A program made the position numbers and the translations under genes. A stretch of 64,000 nucleotides of DNA from Codonopsis lanceolata (taxonomy: Eukaryota > Streptophyta > Magnoliopsida > Asterales > Campanulaceae), in the NCBI GenBank assembly GCA_013146195.2, contig CM028383.1, forward strand, positions 12,837,311-12,901,310, given 5' to 3'. Positions 43,601 through 55,129 of this stretch are shown here, one piece after another; the stretch's first letter is position 1, and each line of letters starts with the position of its first letter. The notes beneath the pieces were generated by a model, which saw only the letters and a program-made list of their open reading frames with translations, searched no databases and had not been told where the DNA came from.

Positions 43601-45174
43601 AGTTTATATAGGTAAGTGCCATAACTTTGTTATAAGCCATCACACAACATGTTAGTTGTCACTGTTCTCACATGGGAGTTAGTATTTTATGCTTAATATA
43701 TTATGCCTTTTGATGCTTAGATACTGAAGGCAGCTTCATGGTAGAGCGTGCTTTACAAATTGCAGAAGCATGTGTGGAAGACATGTTAGAATATAGTAGC
43801 TTAGTACGGAATGATCCTCAAGCTTGCCAAGTCAAAATGCAGCCCAAGGATTTCCTGGAGAATATTTTCTATTTTCGTGTCTGCAGTTACACAGAGCAAA
43901 TTGCTGTGATAAACTTCCTAGAAAAATTTATTACGGAGCATAAAGATGTAGGTATTATGCACTTACTAATCTTACTACATTTCCTTTTTATTTTATCATC
44001 TAGAGAAAACTTCATGGTTGTATGTGTTATCTATCCTATAGAAAAGTGAGAATTTTTTCTTGACGCTGCACTTTAACAATGTTTCTTGAAGACACTAGTT
44101 GTCTCTTTGGTCCAACATAATTTTTACTGACAAGAAAAAATTGTGCAAAAGTATAAGTACTAAATTATATTGCTTGTTTTCTTGGTGGAGAAATGATATT
44201 ACTCACTTCTCTATAATGATGCATCAGTCATGAACTGGAAAATGTAACATCCAACAGCATTTCTATAGTTGTAGTGCCAGAATTTACTTTCTTCGCTAGT
44301 TTGACATTCTCGCTTCAAGCTCTAGTGTTTCACTCCTTTTCTTTTCGTTCATTTTCCAGGGTGATAAAGTCAAGCGTAAAATTTAAAATAAAAGACCTTT
44401 ACGACCCATGGTAATATCGTATGACACCAATTACCATTCCACATGACTGAGGCTTTTCTCTTCTCTTACCCAATAAGTTGCTCCTAAATTTAGTATAAAT
44501 ATTACAGATCACCTCTATAGTCCTGCCTTGTGGAATGTTTCACTGTCCGATGCCTTTGCAGGTTAAGGTGGTCATTATTGATAGTATTACGTTTCACTTT
44601 CGTCAAGATTTTGAGGACATGGCTCTGAGAACTCGAGTACTTGGTGGAATGGCCTTAAAGCTGATGAAACTTGCCAAAAAGATGAGTGTGGCGGTAAAAA
44701 TCACACTGATCAACTTTTTTTTTTTGGATTGTTGTCAAATAAGTTAATGTACAAGGTTGGTGTGGTTTAAAAATTATATATGTGATTTAGAACCGTGTTG
44801 TTTGTTTTATACAGGTTGTTCTGCTGAATCAAGTGACCACCAAGTATTCAGAAGGTTCATTCCATTTAGCTCTTGCACTAGGTAACTTCAGTTAACTAAG
44901 CCTCTCAACCTTGATTAACTTCAGTTTACCTGCTGAAATCTCTAATTATCATGATTTTCTAAAATTTGATTTTTCTTAATCATGTTGAACAGGGGATAGT
45001 TGGTCTCACGCCTGCACGAATCGAGTCATTTTGTATTGGAATGGCGATGAACGATATGCATACATTGACAAATCACCTTCTCTTCGGTCAGCATCTGCAC
45101 CGTATTCAGTAACAAGTAGAGGGATTCGGAATGCATCTTCAAACCATAGTAATAAAAGGCTCAAAATTAAGTAA
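40645..45174 (+). CDS. RAD51C: DNA repair protein RAD51C (RAD51 paralogue), 9 exons
   Basis: A recombinase-family ATPase of the BCDX2 and CX3 paralogue complexes, needed for homologous recombination and meiosis in the nucleus. Exons: 40645-40756, 42035-42124, 43142-43264, 43423-43456 (edges within 1 base), 43541-43611, 43721-43947, 44562-44693, 44815-44881, 44993-45174; all GT..AG and in phase, 345 aa. Visible: N-terminal ISAGHRGKLISAGYTSL, the RecA-core entry LRHITTSCTDLDNILGGGI, Walker A GVPGIGKTQLG, DTEGSFMVERA, Walker B KVVIIDSITFHFR, LNQVTTKYSEG, LGDSWSHACTNR, and a basic NKRLKIK tail acting as a nuclear signal in this family. Length is close to known plant RAD51C. Exon 2 has tandem acceptors (GAGTAG), so one Val is optional. 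The core appears intact. Confidence 0.95.
40764..40781. repeat. (CA)n microsatellite in RAD51C intron 1
   Basis: About eight CA dinucleotides just after the donor of exon 1. Confidence 0.85.
41309..41537. mobile_element. Stowaway-like MITE in RAD51C intron 1
   Basis: TACTCCCTCCTTTCAACTCG at the left and AAATAGAGGGAGTA at the right form inverted ends bordered by TA. Internal arms pair weakly (ATTCTTGAAAGTCAATC..TTTTGAGTGGAATG). Confidence 0.6.
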
Positions 45175-46255
45175 GTTGATTATTAGATTAAATGGGGACT
45201 ACTGATGCGCCTCATATTTCTCGGTTAACTTGGATTAAATTGGATGATTCATGATTCACTTGAATTGGCAATGAGTGAGTTGTGTTAGCATTATTGTGTC
45301 TGGCTGGTGATTTCGAATGCTGTTGCATGGGATTAGAGTGGGAATATGTGACGATCCCCCCTCTTCTTTGCTTGGCTAAAGCATAACTGAAGGTGCAAGT
45401 CGAGGCAGAGTTCAATTTTACAGAACAGAGCTCACTTTTTTGTGGTCAAGTTTTACTTATTTATCTGTCTATTTGAGTTGGAATTCAGCTACCAACTTTC
45501 CCTTGGATGAGTTTCATAGGTAAACAATTCCAATTCATGTTACTCCCTCAGTTCCATCCTAAAAAACCACATTTGAAAAATCAATTAATTAACATATATT
45601 AATGTCGTTGGAGGTGATTATAATTACAAAAATACTTAAGCACAACAATATACTCATAACACAAGTGGAGGGTAAAGATGAAAGATTACAAAAACTGATA
45701 GCATAATTTTTATAAATGAACTCTTCATGTGAAATATTCAAAATAGCATAGTGAATTATTTGCCTAGAAGGAAGGAAATACATTACAATATACTATCCAT
45801 ATATCTATATGAAGGCAGAAGCATATATCAATCATTTCCCGCCTAAAACAATTTTTAAAAAATAAGATATCATTAATCAGATCTTATTTAGTGTAATATA
45901 AAATGAAAGATTAAATATATTAACAAATTGGTTTGAAATATATCAATATTAATTCAGTCAAATTAAAGAACGATGAATTCTTTAATTTCTCATATTTTCA
46001 CAAACAAAACCTTTCGATTTTTTACCCTTACAGCCCGACTTTGCTCTTTGAATGTATCAATCAGTGTATCTTTGATATTAATGTCATTCAATTGCCATGT
46101 ATTTTTTAATAATAAATTTGTGATCAATTGATGTAATTCTAATGGTTGAAATTGGACTATTTAATTTTAATCAAATCATATTCGGCTAGCCATTCATTGA
46201 AGTAATATGTTATTCTTTTAATGTTTTGTTTTCTTCGTTTTGCTTAATTATAATT
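45175..46255. other. RAD51C 3' flank, with a MITE remnant
   Basis: The first ~350 bp is probably 3' UTR. TTACTCCCTCAGTTCCATCC at 45540 and GAAGGAAGGAAATA near 45782 are the inverted ends of an eroded Stowaway-like MITE. AT-rich DNA follows, with no gene. Confidence 0.5.
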
Positions 46256-46275
46256 CAATTCAAAAATAAATATGT

Positions 46276-46306
46276 CCGTGCGTTTAGAGCACGGTGTAAA
46301 AGTAGT
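46276..46306 (+). mobile_element. Helitron 3' terminus
   Basis: The hairpin CCGTGC-GTTTAGA-GCACGG is followed by TGTAAAAGTAG and T, closely matching the end of the minus-strand Helitron at 8209 (GTGTAAAACTAG). The 5' end was not identified. Confidence 0.45.
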
Positions 46307-46474
46307 TTATGTAATATCTATACTTGCGATTGTTCCAAATCCAAACCAAAATATTGCAAGTACATATATATATATATGAAGGCAAAGACTTGTGTAGGAC
46401 GGTCATACGGATCTTAAATCCGTAAGACGAAGCCCCATTTAGAAATTCGTGGGTTAATAACTAAACTTGTTAAT

Positions 46475-46570
46475 GTAAATCACAAAAGTTGGTTGGATGA
46501 GTTGGTGAAGGGTGAATCTTAAAGATTTAACACGGTCCAAGGTTTGATTCCCTCCAGCAACAAAACTTAT
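46475..46570 (+). mobile_element. tRNA-derived SINE-like head inside the TIR element
   Basis: TGGATGAGTTGG fits a Pol III A box and GGTTTGATTCC about 60 bp later fits a B box. No tail or target duplication was found. Confidence 0.35.
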
Positions 46571-46689
46571 TTTTAATACTCATTTCCGCTATTTGCTCAG
46601 GTACCCCTCCACTTTCAATGTTTGTTAGCTCCGTTAGTCATCCGTTAGCATCAATTGCCTTGGGATACTTGACAGATCCTAACGGACTT

Positions 46690-47000
46690 TGACGAAATGC
46701 TAAATGACACATTTAAAACCAAACGTGACACATTAAAAATACAAAAAAGTGACACATTTTAATGTTAAAAGTGACACTGTAAATAAAAATTTATTATAAT
46801 TTTTATTAAAATACAAAGTAACACTCTTAATACTAAAAAAGTGACATATTTAATACTAAAAAATGACACTCTTAATACAAAAAGTGACATATTTAATACT
46901 AAAATTGACACTCTTAATACTAAAAAGTGACACATTTAATACTAAAAAGTGACACTCTTAATATTAAAAAGTGACACATTTAATACTAAAAAGTGACTCT
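46690..47000. repeat. ~20-bp minisatellite, AAAAAGTGACAC(A/T)(T/C)TTAATACT
   Basis: About fourteen units in register, alternating TGACACATTTAATACTAAAA and TGACACTCTTAATACTAAAA. Confidence 0.85.
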
Positions 47001-47210
47001 TCCTTAAAGAATTTACCAGACCAAAATGAATCATCTCGTGTTTCAAGTTCATCTATTACATGTCTTGATTCTGCTCGTTCTATTACGAAGGGAATGAGAA
47101 AAAGAATTAATGGAAGTATTGAAAAGGACAAGAAAAAGACTACTGATTTTTCTGATTCCCATCAAGTCAAGGAATTTGGTTCCAAAACTTCTAATGCTCG
47201 GTTATTTTAG
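46971..47210 (+). pseudogene. short coding-like fragment, possibly FAR1-related C-terminus
   Basis: An open stretch encodes SSSITCLDSARSITKGMRKR followed by INGSIEKDKKKT, then Ser/Lys-rich residues to a stop. The TKGMRKRI..EK pattern recalls the C-terminal part of plant FAR1/FHY3-related proteins, which are themselves MULE-transposase derived. The start methionine lies in minisatellite, so it is not a real gene start. Identity is tentative. Confidence 0.3.
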
Positions 47211-47389
47211 ACATATTTTCAGTAAATTTTGTAAGTTGAGTAAGAAACATATACTTTACCTTGAAAAAGTTATTGTTTTGTATTTTTAACGATTGACACT
47301 TGGGATTATATACATTTCTATGAATGAGAATATATATTTCAGCAGTGTTCAATTGGTTATTGTTCTTAAAATCACTAGCCCAAAAAGTG

Positions 47390-47775
47390 ACACACTTTAG
47401 TCCTAAATGTAGCACACTCCAAGCCTAAAAGTGACACTCTTATTGATACAAATTGTATGATTATAAAAATGAATCGTTTTACTAAAAGTGACACACCTAA
47501 TGCCTAAAAGTGACACAATTAATACCTAAAAGTGACACACTAAACGTGACACTTATGAATAAAAATTTAAAGATGAAAAGTGATTTTTTTTTTAACCAAA
47601 AATGACACACGTAAAACTTAAAAGCGACACATTATATGTTTAAAAGTGACACTCTGATTTAAAGTAACTAAGTAAAACTTAATCAGACCTAAGACAACAA
47701 TTATCAAAAAGTGACACACTTTTGTTCTTAAAGTGACACACGCCAAACCTAAAAGTAACACTCTGATTGATCGTA
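47390..47775. repeat. second TGACAC minisatellite block
   Basis: Looser units (AAAAGTGACACACT, CCTAAAAGTGACAC) over nearly 400 bp. Same motif as at 46690 but more diverged. Confidence 0.7.
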
Positions 47776-48085
47776 ATCTCTGGCAATAAAACTTAAAAAA
47801 AATGCTGGTGAGTTTTGAACTAACAACCAAACACACCATTTATGAAATCTTAAGTGATTCACTGTGAACCAACCATGCTAACTTATTTTTGTTATTTCTT
47901 ATAACATATTATTTATTTATTATGACCCGCGAATTTCTAAATAGAGCTTTGTCTTACCGATAAGGATCCGTAAGACCGTCTTACAGGAGACCACCCCCTA
48001 CATGAAAGATGGTAACGGTCAAGTTAATATTTTCGGGTAAATTTGGGCTTGTTTATTTCTTAGAGTTTTTAATCACCATAGTTTA

Positions 48086-48350
48086 TTACTCTTTCTATCC
48101 ATAAATTATCGTTATCCTCTTTTTTTTTCGTCCGTCTCAAAATAATTGTTCAGTTTGAAACTTATCTTTTTAAAACATCAATTTTATCATTTTACCTTTA
48201 CTTTTTCATCTTACTTTAATTATGCGTCACATGCACATGTGCTTCAAAGGAAACTACATATTAAACTAATATAAATAATCAAGTCAATTATTTTTTCTTA
48301 ATCCGTACGTCAGGTCAATTAAGACGAAAATTTAGAGACGGAGGGAGTAT
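48086..48350. mobile_element. Stowaway-like MITE (best-preserved copy)
   Basis: TACTCTTTCTATCC at the left and GAGACGGAGGGAGTA at the right are inverted. The interior CGTCCGTCTCAAAATAATTG and TTAATTATGCGTCACATGCAC matches the split copy in GCP1 intron 6. Confidence 0.6.
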
Positions 48351-48439
48351 ATTTTTCTTAAAACCGTAAAAAGTCACTTTGAGGGCAAAAAGACAACGAT
48401 ACGCTTAATGAGTATGAGGCGTGCTACAGATCATTTACT

Positions 48440-48665
48440 CAAATGCATCACGCCACATTAATTTTTTCACCACGATGCATTAATTTTATTGCTTCAATTT
48501 TTACATCGGGATGCATTAGTTTAATTATCTAATCTAATTTTGTATTGCGATACATCAATTTTTGTACTGTGATACATCAATTTTTGTATCGTGATGCATC
48601 AATTTAATCATTTATCCAACTTTGCATCGCGTTGCATCATATTTTTGCGTCGCGATACAAAATCG
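48440..48665. repeat. degenerate GATGCATCAATTTTTGTATCG array
   Basis: About nine diverged ~22-24-bp units with alternating ATGCATCA and TCGCGATACA palindromic cores (TACTGTGATACATCAATTTT, TATCGTGATGCATCAATTT). No coding sequence. Confidence 0.7.
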
Positions 48666-48669
48666 TAAT

Positions 48670-50261
48670 GAACCAGTCTTCTCTTTCCTTTTTTTCCGTC
48701 GTAAGCCTTCTTATTCCTCTCCATTGGTCTTCGTCGAAAATCCTCATACCCAACATAGTTCAATTAAAATTTCGTACTTAATGAATCAGAAAACTCGTTT
48801 ACCTTTCGGGGGCATTGCCCCTTGATCCGTACGACATGACCGGTCATGTTGATCCCTGTGTCGTTGCGTAATAATCGTGATTTTCGAACTCAAAAGTATT
48901 GGTTTGTGTTGTGAAAGAAGACGATTTGAACATTTTATTTCGAAAATAGACTTTAGTGGTTAAAAAAATAACACGGGTCTGAAGGTGTTATAAACTTAAG
49001 AAGGGGAACTGATCCGCAACTTTTCCCAATATTTTTATTAAAACATTACTCATTTGAAAAGAAATGATCAAAGAGGGATACTCAATTTGAGACAAAAGAG
49101 ATTAATAATCTGTCATAATAGTTTTACTAGGAGGTAGTCAGTATTAATATGCCAAATTTCGGAGGTAGAATATGAAAATCCTTTGAGGGGCAATGTTGTC
49201 TTTTTGTATAGGCTGCCGGTGGTAGAATTAGAATACCTGTGATCAAGTTTGAAAGATCTAGATGCCAAAAGTCGTTGCTTACTGTTTTCTCCTTATTAAA
49301 AGAATCATTTCTTGATTTTTTGGTCAATACCTCGAGATCGTTTATGGAATCAATAACTGATGCAAGTTGATGCAGATTTTCAAATGTCAATGGACAACTG
49401 ATGCGTCATCCTTTTTATTGTTATACTATATTTTTTAACCCGCGCGTTAAACGCACGTCAATTAAATCATACATAAACAAAATAAGGAGGATCGATTTAT
49501 TAACAATTACACATAAATATATCACTAATCATTATAAATTCTAAAAAATTTCTTATACACAACATTTGTTGTCTTATTAGTTGGTTTTTCATCTTCACCG
49601 CATATCAATATCTTCAAACAAAAATAATTTGTTACTCTATAAACTACGATATATAACTATCAATGCATAAATATATTTTTTTTCAAATAGATACTAGCAA
49701 TGTAAATTGTCTTCTCTGAAATTTGAAATACAATCTTATATCGGATAGAGTTAATGACAATCTTGAGATAAAAATATTTTCTCCAACATTGCTTCCTTTC
49801 AAAATTTGTGTTTCAACAATATGATCTCAAGATTTATGATGATTTTGTGAGTGGAATTGATTGTTTATAAAATAAATTTTGACATACGTTTTTTTTTACT
49901 TTTTTAAAAATTATAAAATATGTAATTGATAGTACTTTTTTGGTCATATGAATTATTTATTATTTAAATATATATATAAATATATATACACACATGGTAA
50001 TCATTTAAGAAACGGTCGGTTCGACTTAAAAAGATAAAGATAACAATAATTTAGGATCTCAATTCAATTCATTTGAAAATATGGATTGTCCTTTAATCCT
50101 TTCTGATATAGTCAAATAGTCAATGTTGCTTAGTCAATGTTAATGGCCTCTTTTGTTTACTAAGAATGCGAATTTAATGATTCAAATTCAATAATGGATT
50201 GGATATGAACATGTTCTACTCATTTATTCCATTCCCATGATTTAGTCATGGCCATCAAGAA
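48670..50261. other. AT-rich intergenic DNA with a Helitron end
   Basis: No gene seen. At 49424-49460 the minus strand reads GACGTGCGTTTAACGCGCGGGTTAAAAAATATAG before T, a Helitron-like 3' hairpin with a variant terminus. Confidence 0.45.
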
Positions 50262-50312
50262 AGAAACAACCTCTTTTTTTTTTTTTTTTTTTTTACCAGG
50301 TTGAATCCTGGA

Positions 50313-53300
50313 CAGGGCCGTTCCTGGGCATAGGCCTGAGGGGCGATCGCCTAGGGCCCAAAATAATTAGGGGCCCAAATTTTTTTTATATGTATAGTAT
50401 ATATATATATATATAAAATATTAATAAATATAATTTAATATATGAAACGACAACTAGCCTGATGCGGCGTGAAGTGAAGCCGTGAAGGTCACAGTCGGCA
50501 GACGAAAGGGTGAATGGGCGATTCGACGAAGACGAAAGGATCAAGGATGGAACGACCTCGAGATTCACTCTCCAATCTTCGATCTTCCCTATACATCTAT
50601 GATCTATGGCCGCCGCCAGATTAATTTCCTTTTCCTTCCACAGTTCGTCAGTTCCACTCCACCTTTGCAATCGGGCTTTGCAAAGCAAGAAAAATTCTCA
50701 GTCTCAGTGTCTCACTCACTCAATCACTAGATTCACTGCGTCTCTCGGTCTTTGCCAGTGCCGTTCCTCATCGGCTCATCCTCGAACTCGAAGCCGCCGG
50801 CGCCGGTGAAGGACTGATCACCGATGATGCAGGTACTTGTTCGATTTTACTTATTTGAGTTATTTCAATTTCAATTTTCAAAATTTTCCCCTCTTCGAGT
50901 TCGAGCCCTTCTCTGCTTCTGCTTGACTACTTAGACGAATCACGAATCAGAGTCTGACATTGATTCATATTTCAGTTCAGACCCTAATTCCTAAACCCTC
51001 AAAGGCTCGCTCAAACCCATAGTCTAAAAATTTACAAATAGTCTGAATCACTGAATGTCTGATTCACAAGATTTCAGTTCAGATTTCAGTTCAATTCTGA
51101 TTTCAGACTTTTCAGTTCAATTCGATTTCGAGTAAATTAATAATTTTTTGTTGATCCACAATTTCTTTTTAAAATCAGATAGTATAAAAATTGTTAGTAG
51201 ATAATAGATTAATAGATTAGAAATTTACAAATACTTTTTCTTTCTTATATATTGGTGCAGCATTGCCGCAAGCAATCGAGCTTGATTACTTGATTTGATC
51301 TCGGATCTTTGATGTGAATCTCTACGTTGTTGATTGAGCCCGATGAACTCTGAATTGCATGATGTCTGTCTGAACAAATTTTCATATTCAGTGCGGTGTT
51401 CTTGATTTTTTTTAATACATAATATATTAATATGTTGCCAAAAAAAACATCTTTCTGGAAGTGAAAAAAGAAAAAAAAAAAAAAAAAAGAAAACGAGTAG
51501 AACAATTAGTAGAATCATAAAAAGGAGCTATCGAAAAATTTGTTTTAAAAAAAAGTAGGCTCTTCTGATGACGGATTGAATTTGGATGATGGTAATGTTG
51601 AACCGTCTATTGAGAATTTAAGTAAAGAAAATCATATTAATGAGGAAGAAACTCATTTGAATGAGCCTCATGATGTTAACAAAACTTCAAATGATGAAAA
51701 TTTAGGCCTTGATGATCAACCGGTTCCCTCTGTCGATATTTTTGATCCTAGAACTTGGGATAATCTTGACAATAAAGCAAGAGATATTTTGGTTGAAAAG
51801 GGGCCTATAAGGGAATTGAATCTTACGTTTCCTATTGATAGTACTTCTAGACATTTTTCGTATGCTTATTATTCTAGAAAAATGAGTAATGGTGAGATTA
51901 ACGATAGAAAATGGTTGGTTTACTCTAAACATATTGACAAAGTGTATTGTTTTTGTTGTAAGTTATTCAAATCTCATATTAACAATACTCTGTTAGCTAA
52001 TGATGGAATGAGAGATTGGAGGCATCTTAGTGAGAGACTTAGACAACATGAAAATAGTGATGAGCATATGACCAACATGAACACTTGGTTTGAACTAAGA
52101 ATAAGATTAGAGAAAAATCAGACAATTGACAAAGATTTGCAACAAGAAATTGCTAAGGAGAAACAACGTTGGAGGCATGTTTTAACAAGAATAGTTTCTG
52201 TTGTTAAATGTCTTGCTAAACATAACTTGGCTTTTCAAGGATCATGTGGAAAACTTTATCAAGAGAACAATGGTAATTTTTTAGGCCTAATTGAGATGAT
52301 TGCAGAATTTGATGCGACAATGCAAGATCATATTAGACGCATTGAAAATCATGAGATTCATTATCATTATCTTGGTCCCAAAATTCAAAATGAGCTTATT
52401 TCTCTTTTGTCTAATAGTGTTAGAAGTTCAATTATTAAGATGATCAAAGAGGCAAAATATTTTTCTATAATTCTTGATTGTACCCCAGATGTGAGCCATC
52501 AAGAACAAATGTCTTTAGTAGTAAGATGTGTGAATATGTCAAATAAAAAAATAAAAATAGAAGAATACTTTCTAGAATTTTTGAAGGTTGATGATACATC
52601 TGGTTTGGGATTTTTTAATGAATTACTAGAGGCATTTAAATCTCTTGATCTTAGTATTGATGATGTGAGGGGTCAAGGTTATGATAATGGTTCAAATATG
52701 AAAGGAAAACACCAAGGCGTTCAAAAGCGATTACTAGAAATAAATCCAAGAGCTTTATATATGTCATGTGCTTGTCATAGTCTTAATCTTACTCTTAGTG
52801 ATATGACACATTCTTGTGTTAAAGCGATTTCTTTTTTTGGGGTTGTGCAACGTATATATACTTTATTTTCGAGTTCTCCTAAAAGATGGAAAGTTTTACT
52901 TGATGATGTATCAAGCTTAACAGTTAAATCTTTGTGTAATACTCGTTGGGAGAGTCGAATTAATAGTGTGAAAGCTATTAGATTTCAAACTCCTCAAATA
53001 AGGGAGGCTTTAAAAGAATTGTATTTATCTTGTGATGATGTTAAGTCAAAGAATGAAGCGGAATGTATAGCAAATGTACTTGAAAGTTTTGAATTTTTAC
53101 TTAGTATGGTGATCTGGTATGATATTTTATTTGCTATCAACGTTGTGAGTAAAAAGTTGCAATCTAAATCTATGTGCATCGACGCTACCTTGAAGCATCT
53201 AGAAGGTGTAATGTCATATTTTCAAAAGTATCGAAGTGAAGGGTTTAACTCGAGTATGACTATTGCTAAAAATATTGCATCCGACATGAGTGTGGAACCT

Positions 53301-54235
53301 ATATTCCCAACTAGACGTCATGTTTTTAGGAAGAAACAATTTGATGAAAATGACAATGATGAAGAAATACAATCTCCCGAGGAGTCATTTAGAGTTAATT
53401 ACTTTTTAGTTCTTGTTGATATGGCAACTACTTCATTGCATAATAGATTTGAGCAACTAAAGACATTTGAACGTATCTTTGGGTTCTTATTTGATTCAAA
53501 TCAGTTGAAATCATTGGATGAGAATGAATTAAAAGAATGTTGTACTAATTTCATGCTACTTTTTCTCATGGCAATTCATCTGATGTTGATTTAAATGATC
53601 TTTTTTCTGAATTAAAAATGTTGCAAGTGACTTTGCGGATGTGTTAATGTCGACACTTGAAATTCTTGAGTTCGTTAAATCTGCAATTTTATCCAAATGT
53701 TGCAATTGCTTATCGAATCATGTTAAGTGTCGGTGACGGTGGCATCGGTGAAAGAAGTTTTTCGAAATTGAAATTATTGAAAACATACTTAAGATCATCA
53801 ATGTCGCAAGAAAGGTTGAATGGTTTGGCAATTTTATGTATTGAGAGAAATATGCTTGAAAGTGTTGATATAGATAGTATAATTAATGATTTTGCATCTA
53901 GAAATGCTCGGAGATGTTCTTTTCTATGATTGTGTGCTTTGTTTTTGTAGGTGATATGTGATGGCAGATGGTGTGCGGAAAAGTTAGTTGCTTTGTGACG
54001 ATTAACGAAGACTTTGTTAGTAGACCGAGAGTTTTGAACTGAAATTCAATGTTTTTATAAAGATTTGTAAAATGAAAACTCAATATATTTTGTTTAATAC
54101 ATTAAGAAGTTTATTTGGAAATTGAAAGTTTCATTGTTATTGGTATTCACAACTACACAATTGTGTATTATTAATTTGTTGGGGCCCTTACTTGTTATTT
54201 CGCCCCGGGACTTTGAAATGTCAGGAACGGCCTTG
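50313..54235 (+). mobile_element. 3.9-kb hAT DNA transposon
   Basis: Terminal inverted repeats CAGGGCCGTTCCTG and CAGGAACGGCCTTG match at 13 of 14. The flanks ATCCTGGA (50305-50312) and ATCCTGGG (54236-54243) form the 8-bp duplication typical of hAT, with one change. GGGGCCC-rich subterminal text lies inside both ends (50350-50380 and 54178-54210). It encodes one hAT transposase with a leader intron, now frameshifted. The element lies inside a SINE. Confidence 0.93.
51576..53929 (+). pseudogene. hAT transposase (TTF zinc finger, DUF4371, dimerisation domain), frameshifted
   Basis: The main frame (51576-53594, 672 codons) has an acidic N-terminus, a TTF-type zinc finger (VYCFCCKLF..NSDEHM, residues ~120-165), a DUF4371/RNase H-like core with ILDCTPD and GQGYDNGSNMKG (candidate catalytic Asp residues), CACHSLNLTL and TRWESR. 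Sense resumes in another frame just before the stop (SHGNSSDVDLNDLFSELK). The dimerisation region follows at 53657-53929, with ERSFSKLKLLKTYLRSSMSQ and ERLNGLAILCIERNML. Just before ERSFSKL the usual hydrophobic stretch is replaced by GDGGIG, which reads normally one frame over. It resembles plant zinc finger MYM-type 1-like transposases. At least two frame changes make it inactive. A GCAG/GTACTT donor at 50831 and GTGCAG acceptor at ~51260 suggest a leader intron. Confidence 0.88.
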
Positions 54236-54464
54236 ATCCTGGGGTAGTAGTTTCGGTCCCTCATTGCTACTACCAGGAAAATCGCGGGATGTGCCCGAAA
54301 TGATACAGAGTTTGAGAACATTGCAATTGATAACGCATACAAGGTCCAACCTCAGAAGAGAGCAAAATGCTTCCACCAAGTATCGAACCCACGCTGCATG
54401 CCTCCAGAATCTTATGTCCCCCTCCTTTTACCACTCGGCTATCCCCCAGGGACAGAAACAACCT

Positions 54465-55129
54465 TTTTTATTTATACAGATACAGGTCTTTACTCTTTTG
54501 GAGATGTTCATAATTGATGCTATACTCAAAACCTGATCACATCATTGGGTTCTTCTTCTTGGGAATTGATATTTATTTTTAAACCCAAGTCAATCAATCC
54601 AGATTCAACTTTCAACCATGCTTGAATATATCCAATTTTACAAATTAATCAAGTTGAAGTTACGTTTTATAATATACTCCCTCCTCTCGTTAGTATAATT
54701 TTGAAATAAATATTTAAAAAATAATCAGTTTGACTATAAAAATTTAAAACTATACAATAATATAGGAACATATGTGGTGGTATTTACATTTTTCTTCGTA
54801 ATAATCATAAAAAAATAATAATAATTACTCATTTGGGACAAAGGGATTATTATTTCACTAAGCTTCTCTGAAATACTCTTAATATTGTAAACATAATTTA
54901 AAAAAAAAAAAAACTCTAACCGAGGTTATATATCAGAGAGAATGAGAAGAAATCCACTAGAATTGAATAATTGTATTTGTGACCGATCATACAAAAGACC
55001 GTCTAACTCTTTTCTTGGTCAAGTCCCCCCATACATTCAATAATACATTTCAGCCTATCCGACGACTTTAATAACATGTATTTCATCTTTCTACCCAAAT
55101 GATCCGATGCTAGTAAAAGAATTTAATCA
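54465..55129. other. AT-rich intergenic DNA, MITE remnant
   Basis: TACTCCCTCCTCTCGTTAG at about 54675 opens a Stowaway-like arm, with a weak counterpart GGGACAAAGGGATTA at about 54835. No gene seen. Confidence 0.45.

Larger units (their letters stand above)
46386..47996. mobile_element. 1.6-kb TIR element with internal TGACAC minisatellites
   Basis: The left arm GACGGTCATACGGATCTTAAATCCGTAAG..TTTAGAAATTCGTGGGT is inverted at the right as ACCCGCGAATTTCTAAA..GATCCGTAAGACCGTCTTAC, about 70 bp of diverged inverted repeat. Related arms occur at 15863, 35945 and 37880, so this is a multicopy family. No target duplication is clear and the superfamily is not assigned. The interior carries a tRNA-like Pol III box pair, two minisatellite blocks and a short coding-like fragment. 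Confidence 0.55.
50273..54453 (-). mobile_element. tRNA-derived SINE, split in two by the hAT element
   Basis: Read on the minus strand from 54453: CCTGGGGGATAGCCGAGTGG (A box TAGCCGAGTGG), then GTGGGTTCGATAC about 40 bp later (B box), a body to 54236, and after the hAT insertion the last bases CAACCTGGT and a run of ~22 A (50294-50273). AGAAACAACCT flanks the whole unit at 50262-50272 and 54454-54464, an 11-bp target duplication. Removing the hAT leaves a SINE of about 250 bp, normal for plants. The family was not identified. Confidence 0.82.

Noticed and set aside
45171..45176. GTAAGT donor overlapping the RAD51C stop, implying another exon
   Set aside because: The TAA stop gives the expected C-terminus with a basic tail; no downstream exon with RAD51C-like coding text was found.
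51576..53594. host zinc finger MYM-type gene
   Set aside because: hAT inverted ends, 8-bp duplication and frameshifts at the C-terminus show it is a transposase pseudogene.
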